Part shown: positions 56,270 to 64,000 of the stretch, piece by piece
Layout: each line of letters begins with the position of its first letter
Position numbering within the stretch: the first letter of the stretch is position 1
Source of the DNA: Burkholderia diffusa
GTDB lineage: Bacteria; Pseudomonadota; Gammaproteobacteria; Burkholderiales; Burkholderiaceae
Assembly (NCBI RefSeq): GCF_001718315.1
Contig: NZ_CP013362.1
Location: forward strand, 682,001-746,000
Length of the DNA stretch: 64,000 nucleotides
Direction of reading: 5' to 3'
Position numbers and translations under genes: made by a program
The notes under the pieces: generated by a model
The model's input: only the letters and a program-made list of their open reading frames with translations
The model's database searches: none
What the model was told of the DNA's origin: nothing

Positions 56270-57388
56270 ATGAGGGCCTTGATTATCCTTGGAACCCGAC
56301 CAGAAGCGATAAAAATGGCACCGCTGGTCGGTGTACTGAGGAACGAACCTGGGATCGAGACGAAAGTCTGCGTTACGGCACAGCATCGTCAGATGCTCGA
56401 CTCGATGCTCGATTTTTTCGGCATTTGTCCCGACTACGATCTTGACGTCATGGCGCCGGATCAAACGCTGACCGGGATGACGAGCAGAGCGCTGGTTGGC
56501 CTCGACACCGTATTGAGCGAGGCCCGACCGGATCTGGTTTTGGTGCAAGGAGACACGTCGACCACGCTTGCCGCGGCTCTGTCCGCGCACTATCGACAGA
56601 TCGAAGTCGGGCACGTCGAGGCCGGTCTTCGGACCGGTGACATGCTGGCTCCTTGGCCCGAGGAGGCAAATCGCAGGCTGACGAGCGTTCTGGCCAAATA
56701 CCATTTCGCGCCGACATGCGGCGCTCGTGACAATCTGCTTCGGGAAGGCATTGCTGAATCGAATATCCACATCACCGGAAACACCGTTATCGATGCCCTC
56801 CTGGCTACTGCGGCAAGGATGCGTGACGACACGGCACGGCGCAGCGAGCTTGATTCGCGATTCGGCTTTCTCGATCCGAAGAAACGCTTGATTCTTGTCA
56901 CCGGACATCGCCGGGAGAATTTGGCCGGTGGTCTCGACTCCGTGTGTCATGCGTTGCGGGAAATTGCTCAGCGTGGCGATGTGGAAATCGCCTTTCCGGT
57001 CCATCTCAATCCTCGGGTCCGACAATGTGTATATCGCCTTCTCGGCAACGTTCCGGGCGTATTTCTGATGGAGCCGCAGGATTATCTGCCCTTCGTTTAC
57101 CTGATGGACAGAGCTGCGCTGCTGATTACGGATTCGGGCGGAATTCAGGAGGAGGCACCGGCCTTGGGCAAGCCGGTGCTTGTGACACGTGAGACCACGG
57201 AGCGTCCGGAAGCGGTGGCTGCCGGCACCGTGCGAATCGTCGGTACTGGCCAAGCGGCGATCGTCGCCGAGGCGAGCAGACTTCTCGACGATCCAATCGG
57301 ATATGCCGCCATGGCCCGGGCGGCCAACCCTTATGGCGATGGCAATGCTGCCCAGCGCATCCGCGATATTTTGGTGAACGCATGCTGA
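56270..57388 (+). CDS. wecB: UDP-N-acetylglucosamine 2-epimerase (non-hydrolysing)
   Basis: The enzyme interconverts UDP-GlcNAc and UDP-ManNAc. The N-terminal LGTRPEAIKMAPLV, the acidic VQGDTSTTLA, the HVEAGLRTGD loop and HRRENLAGGLDSV contain the catalytic Asp, Glu and His residues. The PDQ-type C-terminal DSGGIQEEAPALGKPVLVTRETTERPEA binds UDP. At 372 aa it is full length. It is followed by wecC with a seven-base overlap, so the pair makes UDP-ManNAcA for the polymer. Confidence 0.94.
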   Translation: MRALIILGTRPEAIKMAPLVGVLRNEPGIETKVCVTAQHRQMLDSMLDFFGICPDYDLDVMAPDQTLTGMTSRALVGLDTVLSEARPDLVLVQGDTSTTLAAALSAHYRQIEVGHVEAGLRTGDMLAPWPEEANRRLTSVLAKYHFAPTCGARDNLLREGIAESNIHITGNTVIDALLATAARMRDDTARRSELDSRFGFLDPKKRLILVTGHRRENLAGGLDSVCHALREIAQRGDVEIAFPVHLNPRVRQCVYRLLGNVPGVFLMEPQDYLPFVYLMDRAALLITDSGGIQEEAPALGKPVLVTRETTERPEAVAAGTVRIVGTGQAAIVAEASRLLDDPIGYAAMARAANPYGDGNAAQRIRDILVNAC

Positions 57389-58653
57389 ATACGATTTCGA
57401 TAATCGGCCTTGGCTACATAGGCCTGCCGACCGCTACGTTGTTTGCGTCGCGAAAGATGCGGGTTATTGGCGTCGATGTGTCTTCGCATGTCGTCGATAC
57501 CATCAACCGGGGAAATATCCATATTGTCGAACCAGAACTCGATATTCTGGTTCACGCAGCCGTGGGTGCCGGCTATCTGCGCGCGACGACACGCGTCGAG
57601 CCTGCCGACGCGTTCATCATTGCCGTGCCGACGCCACTGACGGCGGACCGAAGGCCGGATTTGAGCTACATCGAGGCTGCGGCCAAATCGATTGCACCCG
57701 TGTTGGTCAAGGGCAACTTGGTCATTCTCGAATCGACATCGTCGGTCGGTGCGACCGAATTGCTGGCCAGCTGGCTGGCGGAAATCCGCCCGGATCTGAC
57801 TTTTCCACAACAGGCCGGCGATGCATCCGATATTCGGATCGCTCACTGTCCCGAGCGCGTTCTACCTGGCCGTATCGTGCATGAGTTGGTCGTTAATGAC
57901 CGTGTGATCGGAGGCATGACCACGAGCTGTTCCAAGGCGGCGATTGCGCTGTACAGCTTGGTGGTACAAGGCGACTGCATTGTCACGGATGTTCGCACTG
58001 CAGAAATGTGCAAGCTTGCTGAAAACAGTTTCCGTGACGTCAATATCGCCTTTGCGAATGAACTGTCGATGATATGCGACAAGCAAGGTATCGACGTTTG
58101 GGAACTGATCAAGCTGGCCAACCGGCATCCACGCGTCAATATTCTACAACCGGGGTGCGGTGTGGGGGGGCACTGCATTGCGGTCGATCCGTGGTTCATC
58201 GTGGACGGCGCACCGCAGGACGCGAAGCTCATTCGGGCGGCGCGCAGTGTCAACGATGCGAAGCCGGACTGGGTGATTCGCAAGGTCGGTGAGGCTGTCG
58301 AAGCGCTGGTCCGTTCGGGGGTCCCGGCCGAGGAAATCAGTGTTGCTTGCCTCGGCATTACGTACAAGGCGGATATTGACGACTTGCGCGAAAGCCCGGC
58401 CCTTGAAATTGCGCAGGCGCTTGCGAATTGCCACCGCGGAAAAATCGCGATCGTGGAACCCAACCTGCAAACGCTACCCGATGAGCTGGCGGTAGGAAGA
58501 GCGACATTGTCCACACTGGATGATGCGATGGCGGAGGCTCACATTCTCGTTCTGCTTGTCGATCATGCGGAGTTCAAAAGCCTGAAGCCCGAGCTTGGCG
58601 GCAGACAGGTGCTTGTCGACACGCGTGGTATCTGGCAAACACAAAGTAAATGA
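57382..58653 (+). CDS. wecC: UDP-N-acetyl-D-mannosamine dehydrogenase
   Basis: This NAD-dependent enzyme oxidises UDP-ManNAc twice to UDP-ManNAcA. The Rossmann start is SIIGLGYIGLPTATLFA. The central EMCKLAENSFRDVNIAFANE has the catalytic Lys. The catalytic Cys is C265 in PGCGVGGHCIAVDPWF. Length is 423 aa. The product is the likely sugar precursor of the capsule; it could also be used for enterobacterial-common-antigen-like glycans, but the operon context favours capsule. Confidence 0.94.
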   Translation: MLNTISIIGLGYIGLPTATLFASRKMRVIGVDVSSHVVDTINRGNIHIVEPELDILVHAAVGAGYLRATTRVEPADAFIIAVPTPLTADRRPDLSYIEAAAKSIAPVLVKGNLVILESTSSVGATELLASWLAEIRPDLTFPQQAGDASDIRIAHCPERVLPGRIVHELVVNDRVIGGMTTSCSKAAIALYSLVVQGDCIVTDVRTAEMCKLAENSFRDVNIAFANELSMICDKQGIDVWELIKLANRHPRVNILQPGCGVGGHCIAVDPWFIVDGAPQDAKLIRAARSVNDAKPDWVIRKVGEAVEALVRSGVPAEEISVACLGITYKADIDDLRESPALEIAQALANCHRGKIAIVEPNLQTLPDELAVGRATLSTLDDAMAEAHILVLLVDHAEFKSLKPELGGRQVLVDTRGIWQTQSK

Positions 58654-61268
58654 CAATGGACCAGAAAATTCAGGCCGATCTCGAGTCTCGTCTCAACGAG
58701 ATGGGAGAAGAAAACGAGTTGTTACTCCTGCAACTCCATCAGGTTCAGGAGGCGCTCGAGCGTCACCATTTGCTGAATGAAGCGTCTGCGACCGAACTTC
58801 CTGCCTTGCCGCAAGCCAGTGATGCGATCTGCAGGGGGTGGGTAGACGACGAACTGCCCGAAGCGTTGGCGGAGCGCCGTCGTTTGCTCACTTTGGTGGA
58901 CGTTCAGCGGCAAGTCCATCAGACCGAGACGCGCAACGCATTGAATTCGAAGCTGGGGGACTTGTTGATCGAGGGTGCGGATTCCCCGGGCTCGATTGCG
59001 ACGCTGCCCGGAAAGCTCTGGAAGATCTGGCGGTCATATAGTCGGCAGACGCCCCCTGGATCGCTCGGCGGAAAAGGATTCGACAAGGTCATCGTCGCGT
59101 ACGGTGAGGGGAGTTTCGACGCGGTGGACAAACTCATGTCGCAGACGTCGAGTTCACCCGCCATGCAGGCCAATGGTTACACCGCGTTGGCGCGACATCT
59201 GATGAAGTGCGATCGCCCGCGTGCGGCCGAGGCCGCACGTCGCGCATATGCGTTGGATCCGAAACCTTACCGATTGAAATGGCTCGCATTCCGGCTTCAT
59301 GAAGCGGGTGACGTCATCGAGGCGAGTGCGATGCTGGACGTACTGCCTTCCGATATTCAGCTTAGCGAGTCGGAAGGGCGGCAGGCCGCCCAGTTGCGCC
59401 ATGAGGCGCGCCACGCGCTGCAGCGTGAGGCCAAGCAGAAGACCGGGTTTTCCGAGCGCCGTGCCGAGATCGAACGTCAGTTGAGCAGTCTGCTACAGGA
59501 AAGGGACGAGCAATCGAAGCAGCTCGGCGCACTTCGCGACGAAAACAAGACGCTCAAGCAGGCGAACGCCCGGCTTGAGCAGGACAAGCAGTCGTTGACG
59601 AATCTTCATGGAGAAATTGCTCGGCAAGTTCGCGAACGGGCGGGCGAGGTTGAGGCACTGAAGCAGATCAATGCTCGGCTCGAGCAGGAACAGTTGGTTC
59701 TCGCGCGCCGGTACGAAGAGGCCCTTACGCAAGCGCAAGAATACGTCCTGGAAATCAGGAGCCTAAAGCAAGCCAACGCAAGGTTCGGGCAACAGCAGGT
59801 GGCATTGACGTGGCAGCATCGGGAAGCGGCGAAGCAGGCTGCGGACCGTAGTCGTGCGGTCGAAGCGCTGAAGCAGGCGAAGTTGCAACTCAAGCAGCAG
59901 AAATCGGCACTGGAGATGCGGTGCGAACAAGTCACGAAACAGGCGACCGAGCAAACACGGAAAGTCGATGCGCTGGAGCGCGTCATGGCGCAGCTCAAGC
60001 AGGACAAAATCGTACTGGCCGATCTGCACGACGATGCGGTGAAGCGTGCGTCCGAGCGCAATCGCGAGATCGAAGCACTGAAGCGACTCAACGCACAGCT
60101 CGAGGAAGACAAGACGACTTTGGCCAGCTTGCATCAGACGGCCGAGAAACTGCTGGCTGAGCGCAGCAGCGACGTCGATGCATTAAAGCAGGTCAACACG
60201 CGATTGGAAGAGGACCACGCAGCCTTGATGGAGCGGCATGAAGATGTCGCAAAGCAAGTTGCGGAACGTGTTCAGGAAACCAACGCGTTAAAGAGCATCA
60301 ACACCAAACTGGAGCAGGAAAGGCAGGTATTGGCGCAGCAGGGCGAAGAAGCGGCGCAGCGAATGGCCGAGCATAGCCGCGAGGTCGACACACTGAAGCA
60401 ACGCAATGTGCAGCTCGAGCAGGACAAGGCGACGCTGATGGCGCAACGTGAAGAAGCTGCGAAGCAGATCGTCGAGCATACCCGCGAGATCGACTCGCTC
60501 AAGCAATTCACTTCGCAGCTGGAGCGGGACAAGGTGACGCTGGCGGAGCAGCGTGAAGATGCTGCGAATCAGCTGGCTGAGCGTAGCCAGGAAGTTGTAA
60601 CGCTGCAAAATGCCAACGCTCGGCTGGAGCAGGAGAAGCTGGCGTTGGCGGGACAGCGAGAAGAAGCGTCGAAGCAGGCGACAGAGAAGAGCCGTGAGGT
60701 CGAGGCGCTGAAGCAGACGAATGCACTGCTGGAACGAGACAAGGCCGCACTTGCGACTCGACATCGGGAACTTGCGCAGCAGGCTGCCGAGCGGTGCGAG
60801 GAAGTCGAGGTGCTGAAGCAAGCAAGGGCGCAACTGGAGCAGAGCAAGCTCCTGCTGGCGAGCCAGTACGAAGAGGCCGCGAAGCAATCGGGAGAGCGCA
60901 GCCGAGAGGTTGAAACCCTGAAGCAGGCCAAGGCGCAATTGGAGCAGGATATGGCAGCGCTCACCGGCCGGTACGAACAGGCCGCCACGCAGATGGTCGA
61001 GCGCAGTCACGAAATCGAAGCCTTGAAGCAAGCCAGGGCACAGCTGGAGCAGGAGAAGTCAGTGCTCGCCGGCCAGCACAATGACTCTGCCAGACAGGCA
61101 ACTGAACGCCTTGCGCGAGTCAACGTATTGGAACAGCTGATTCAAAGTCGCCAGGTGTACGAGGCGGAGCTGGCGGCGCGTCAGAAGATTGTGCAAGAGG
61201 AGATGGTTCGGGCCGAGGCTCAACTCGATCTGATCAAGGACATTCTGCTTCGAGAGTCCGGGTTATGA
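58650..61268 (+). CDS. Large coiled-coil protein with fifteen 35-residue repeats and a TPR-like N-terminus
   Basis: An 872-residue protein without a signal peptide or membrane helix. A short coil at residues 1-40 is followed by a globular N-terminal region with a TPR-like helical pair near 165-235 (GYTALARHLMKCDRPRAAEAARRAYALDP). A predicted rod of about 600 residues then runs to the end. Within it fifteen consecutive repeats of exactly 35 residues (five heptads; unit LKQxNAxLEQDKxxL...) occupy residues 302-826. It overlaps wecC and the next gene by four bases each, so it belongs to the operon. Function is unknown. By analogy with the coiled-coil ruler of the O-antigen terminator WbdD it might set polymer length or act as a scaffold; this is inference. 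Confidence 0.85.
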   Translation: MTMDQKIQADLESRLNEMGEENELLLLQLHQVQEALERHHLLNEASATELPALPQASDAICRGWVDDELPEALAERRRLLTLVDVQRQVHQTETRNALNSKLGDLLIEGADSPGSIATLPGKLWKIWRSYSRQTPPGSLGGKGFDKVIVAYGEGSFDAVDKLMSQTSSSPAMQANGYTALARHLMKCDRPRAAEAARRAYALDPKPYRLKWLAFRLHEAGDVIEASAMLDVLPSDIQLSESEGRQAAQLRHEARHALQREAKQKTGFSERRAEIERQLSSLLQERDEQSKQLGALRDENKTLKQANARLEQDKQSLTNLHGEIARQVRERAGEVEALKQINARLEQEQLVLARRYEEALTQAQEYVLEIRSLKQANARFGQQQVALTWQHREAAKQAADRSRAVEALKQAKLQLKQQKSALEMRCEQVTKQATEQTRKVDALERVMAQLKQDKIVLADLHDDAVKRASERNREIEALKRLNAQLEEDKTTLASLHQTAEKLLAERSSDVDALKQVNTRLEEDHAALMERHEDVAKQVAERVQETNALKSINTKLEQERQVLAQQGEEAAQRMAEHSREVDTLKQRNVQLEQDKATLMAQREEAAKQIVEHTREIDSLKQFTSQLERDKVTLAEQREDAANQLAERSQEVVTLQNANARLEQEKLALAGQREEASKQATEKSREVEALKQTNALLERDKAALATRHRELAQQAAERCEEVEVLKQARAQLEQSKLLLASQYEEAAKQSGERSREVETLKQAKAQLEQDMAALTGRYEQAATQMVERSHEIEALKQARAQLEQEKSVLAGQHNDSARQATERLARVNVLEQLIQSRQVYEAELAARQKIVQEEMVRAEAQLDLIKDILLRESGL
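59553..61127 (+). repeat. Fifteen tandem 105-bp coding repeats
   Basis: The unit encodes 35 residues with a constant frame: Leu-Lys-Gln at the start, AxLEQ, then E-A-A-K-Q and E-R-S-R-E-V-E/D. Every copy is exactly 105 bases, without insertions or deletions, though the DNA sequences have diverged. A sixteenth partial copy (LEQLIQ) follows at 61128. Confidence 0.92.
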
Positions 61269-63124
61269 GAAAGAAGTCTGCGCCCATTCGCTATACGACG
61301 ACGGTGAAGGAGTCCGCACAGCCTGTCACGGTAGTCGAGGTCGATTCTGTACATTCCGTTGTTCCTTACGACGAGAATCTGTTGGAGCGTGCGCGTACGC
61401 AATGGCAGTTCGGCGACTGGCACAGTCTCGCCCAACTCGGGCGCGGTGTCTTGCAGCACCATCCGGATCGAGCCAAGCTGGCCCTGCTCGCAGCGGCAGG
61501 TCGCCTGCAAACTGGGCAACTCGCCGAAGCCAAACAGTTCATTCGACTCGCCCAGGATTGGGGAATCAGCCAGAAGCTCCTTTGTCAGATTCTTGCAGCA
61601 GGCGTGCACAACAGCTTGGGGCGTGCTGCCGCCGTGGCCGGAAATTTGCCACGGGCGCTCACGCATTTCGAATCTTCCATTGCTGTCGGTACACCGGAGG
61701 CCGACAGAGCTCTGTTGACCAAGGCGCGCATCCACCAGCAGTGCAGCGAACTTGGCGTAGCGCCAGGTCATCTTGAAAGAGAGCTGGGGAGCATTGCGCG
61801 ATCGGATCGAACTTCCTCGCAGTCCGCACGACGTTTTCACATCGTCAAGCTGGCCAAGTTCGATCTAGGTGATGCTTGGGCTGGGAATACGATCAATACG
61901 GTTATCTTTCGCCATCACGGTGTTCTGACTCATCAGGGAAAACAAATCACGGCTTTTTACGTCGATGCTCATACACTGCGTGTCGTACGCCGTGATCTGG
62001 AGACAGACGATCTCCAGACATTTGATTTGTGCGGTAAATACAATTTGGCGGACGCCCACAACAGTATCAGTCTGGGTGTCGATCGCGCTGACCATCTGCA
62101 TATTTGTTACGACCACCACGCTACGCAGTTGCGATATCGCCGAAGCACGCGACCCCACGATATATCGAGTTGGACCGATGAACTGCCCATGACTGGGGCG
62201 GCGGAAACGAAGGTGACCTATCCGACTTTCATGCAGCCGCATCATGGCTTTCCGTTGACGCTGCTGTATCGCGATGGCGTGCACAACAACGGTACCGCAC
62301 GTTTCAAGACCTATGACGAGGCATCTGCAGATTGGACAGATCATCCAACACCTGTTTTGAGCGGTAGCGAGTCAAAACCGTGGACCAGCAACGCCTATTG
62401 GAACCACCCGGCCATTGGTCGAAACGGCAGCCTTCACCTGAGCTTTGTCTGGCGCACACATACGCTGGGCGTGGAGGAGCGGGTCAACAACATCAATATC
62501 GGCTACGCCTGCTCGCTGGACAATGGAATCAGTTGGGTAACTTCCAAGGGGCGAGGCTACCAGCTTCCGATTACGCCGGTAAATGCCGAAACCGTGCATC
62601 CGGTGTCTCCGGGCAGCAACCTCATTAACCAATGCAGCATGGCGCTCGACAGCTGCAACCGTCCGCATATTGTTTTTTATGCCGATGATTCCAACGGCAT
62701 CCCGCAGTATCAACATTTACGGTACGACGGCAAGCAATGGCATCACCAGATTGTGTCGCAACGCATTGAACCATTTGCGTTGAAGGGTGGTGGAACGCTT
62801 CAGATTCCGATCAGTCGACCGGAAATCGTTATTGATCGCCAGGACAATGCGTACATCATCACTCGGGGAGATCACAGCGACGGAAGAATGGTCGCGACTG
62901 TACTGGCCGCGCCCGAATACACCTGGCATCAAGACGACACTCGAGTTCTGTGGGATGAGGACCTCGGATTTGCGGAACCCGTAATCGACCGATTGCGGTG
63001 GGAGCAGGAAAACGTATTGAGTATGTTGTTGCAGTACAACGAGCAACCCAGTCATGACATCGGCTGGCGGCAGACGAATGGGCCCGTCACACTGCTGGAC
63101 ATCCAATTCAAATTTAAGAACTAA
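61265..63124 (+). CDS. Protein with TPR-like N-terminus and BNR_4-like beta-propeller domain (possible polysaccharide lyase or hydrolase)
   Basis: A 619-residue protein with two parts. Residues about 40-170 form TPR-like helices (ARTQWQFGDWHSLAQLGRGVLQHHPD, GRLQTGQLAEAKQFIRLA). From about 195 on it shows the signature of the BNR_4 propeller family, which includes ulvan and other uronate polysaccharide lyases: DAHNSISLGVDRADHLHICYDHHATQLRYRRS, YPTFMQPHHGFPLTLLYRDG, NRPHIVFYADDSNGIPQYQHLRYDGKQW. No signal peptide is visible, so it is probably cytoplasmic, unusual for a lyase. It overlaps the coiled-coil gene by four bases. A lyase acting on a ManNAcA-containing polymer, or a non-catalytic binding role, are both possible. 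Confidence 0.75.
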   Translation: MRKKSAPIRYTTTVKESAQPVTVVEVDSVHSVVPYDENLLERARTQWQFGDWHSLAQLGRGVLQHHPDRAKLALLAAAGRLQTGQLAEAKQFIRLAQDWGISQKLLCQILAAGVHNSLGRAAAVAGNLPRALTHFESSIAVGTPEADRALLTKARIHQQCSELGVAPGHLERELGSIARSDRTSSQSARRFHIVKLAKFDLGDAWAGNTINTVIFRHHGVLTHQGKQITAFYVDAHTLRVVRRDLETDDLQTFDLCGKYNLADAHNSISLGVDRADHLHICYDHHATQLRYRRSTRPHDISSWTDELPMTGAAETKVTYPTFMQPHHGFPLTLLYRDGVHNNGTARFKTYDEASADWTDHPTPVLSGSESKPWTSNAYWNHPAIGRNGSLHLSFVWRTHTLGVEERVNNINIGYACSLDNGISWVTSKGRGYQLPITPVNAETVHPVSPGSNLINQCSMALDSCNRPHIVFYADDSNGIPQYQHLRYDGKQWHHQIVSQRIEPFALKGGGTLQIPISRPEIVIDRQDNAYIITRGDHSDGRMVATVLAAPEYTWHQDDTRVLWDEDLGFAEPVIDRLRWEQENVLSMLLQYNEQPSHDIGWRQTNGPVTLLDIQFKFKN

Positions 63125-63134
63125 GACCAAGAAA

Positions 63135-64000
63135 ATGAAAAATATGGATACGTCTCTCGCACTTGGCAACGCATCGATGCGGGCGGGAAACTTCGAAGAC
63201 GCCATTCGCCAATACGCGAGGGTGTTGCTCACGGCTCCGGGGTTGGCCAAGCACATCTCGGCGAACTTCGTTCTGGCGCGGAGGAAGTACCTGAGAGAGC
63301 GCCAATGCATCAAAAGAAAGCGCGTAGGTGTGTGCGGTTGGGATCTCGGGCGTAATCCCGCCGGACGTGCGTACACGCTGGCCATGCTGTACGAAGATTT
63401 TGCGGACGTGGAAATCGTCGGCAGCGTTTTTCCGAAGGACGGGCGACAGATCTGGGAGCCTATTCGAGGAAGTCGAATCGAGAAGCACTGCTTCGTGGCG
63501 GACGACGAATCGCGCTATATCCATCAGGCAATCGAACTGGTTGCGGATCATCCTTTTGACATCGTGCATCTGTCCAAGCCCCGAGCCCCGAATATTTTCT
63601 TGGGGATTCTCTACAAGCTGATGTGGGGGGCCAAGGTCATCGTTGATGTCGACGACGACGAACTTGCCTTTTTCGGTGAAGACGCGTCGGTCGGCGTCGG
63701 TGAATTCATCGAGAAACACCATCAGCTGCCTGCTCTAGCGGACCTTGCGGGGAAGAATTGGACGCGTTTGGCCGTCGGGCTTGCCGAGTCTTTCGACGGC
63801 GTTACTGTGTCGAACACTGTTCTCAAGAAACGCTACGGTGGCCAGGTCATTCAGCATGCACGGAATGAACAGCTCTTTGATGCATCCCCGGAGTTCAAGC
63901 GAAAGTGCCGGGAAAAGCACGGTGTGCCGCAAAAGAAGAGGGTCGTACTGTTTTTCGGTACGCCGAGGACGCACAAGGGGTTGCTTGAAACCGCCGAGGC
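63135..64000 (+). CDS. Glycosyltransferase with N-terminal TPR-like segment (partial)
   Basis: The open frame starts at ATG 63135, ten bases after the previous stop, and runs to the window end without a stop. Residues about 5-50 (LALGNASMRAGNFEDAIRQYARVLLTAPG) look like one TPR. A GT-B-type glycosyltransferase N-domain follows: GVCGWDLGRNPAGRAYTLAMLYEDFADVEIVGSVFP, DIVHLSKPRAPNIFLGILYKLMWGAKVIVDVDDDELAFFG. The start of the second domain is KRVVLFFGTPRTHKGLLETAEA. This resembles family-4 retaining transferases. It is probably one of several sugar transferases assembling the capsule repeat; its donor is unknown. Confidence 0.82.
   Translation, partial: MKNMDTSLALGNASMRAGNFEDAIRQYARVLLTAPGLAKHISANFVLARRKYLRERQCIKRKRVGVCGWDLGRNPAGRAYTLAMLYEDFADVEIVGSVFPKDGRQIWEPIRGSRIEKHCFVADDESRYIHQAIELVADHPFDIVHLSKPRAPNIFLGILYKLMWGAKVIVDVDDDELAFFGEDASVGVGEFIEKHHQLPALADLAGKNWTRLAVGLAESFDGVTVSNTVLKKRYGGQVIQHARNEQLFDASPEFKRKCREKHGVPQKKRVVLFFGTPRTHKGLLETAE

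Noticed and set aside
59553-61127. Repetitive DNA that could be mistaken for a CRISPR or satellite array
   Set aside because: The 105-base period is in frame and encodes a continuous heptad repeat; copies are diverged and there are no spacers.

Overview
The window is a compact, very GC-rich (codon third positions almost all G/C) bacterial chromosome segment. Protein sequences, the glc/proC, dnaK/dnaJ, yhdP-tldD and folK-panB neighbourhoods and the absence of mobile elements all point to a Burkholderia species, most likely the Burkholderia cepacia complex, primary chromosome. This assignment comes from recognising the proteins, not from a database search.

Layout. 1-4000: the end of oxyR, then katG and dps, an oxidative-stress block with two tiny ORFs in the gaps. 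4200-12450: ubiA, then a leftward block of proC, yggS, glcF, glcE, glcD and a second FAD-linked oxidase (glycolate/D-lactate oxidation). 12460-15800: cob(I)alamin adenosyltransferase, flavohaemoglobin hmp with a good NsrR-type dyad, and aroG. Upstream of aroG is a complete, apparently classical attenuator with a Phe/Tyr-rich leader peptide. 15900-25600: tldD, a Nit1-type amidase and the giant AsmA-like yhdP, divergent from glnE. 25690-38000: recN and nadK leftward; hrcA, hemH, hslR, grpE, a thioredoxin-like gene, dnaK, dnaJ and a pabB-pabC fusion rightward, with sigma-32-type promoters before grpE and dnaK. 38060-43160: panB, a deoxynucleoside kinase, folK, pcnB, a HAD phosphatase and hda, leftward. 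43396-51720: purM, a SnoaL-like protein, a tetA/tetR-type pair with two near-canonical tet operators, miaA, mutL, dedA and an MscS channel.

51722-64000 (running off the end): a 0.7 kb non-coding leader followed by a capsule or surface-polysaccharide operon. It encodes a complete ABC-type export set (outer-membrane lipoprotein, ABC permease, ABC ATPase, KpsE-like co-polymerase) and UDP-ManNAcA synthesis (wecB, wecC). It continues with an 872-residue coiled-coil protein built from fifteen exact-length 35-residue repeats, a protein with a TPR-like N-terminus and a BNR_4-like propeller, and the start of a TPR-glycosyltransferase. The genes overlap by 4-7 bases at most junctions, so translation is probably coupled. 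The last three proteins all carry TPR-like segments and are the least understood part of the window.

The two observations I rate highest are the aroG attenuator with its leader peptide (15634-15827) and the 15 x 35-residue coiled-coil protein of the capsule operon (58650-61268).
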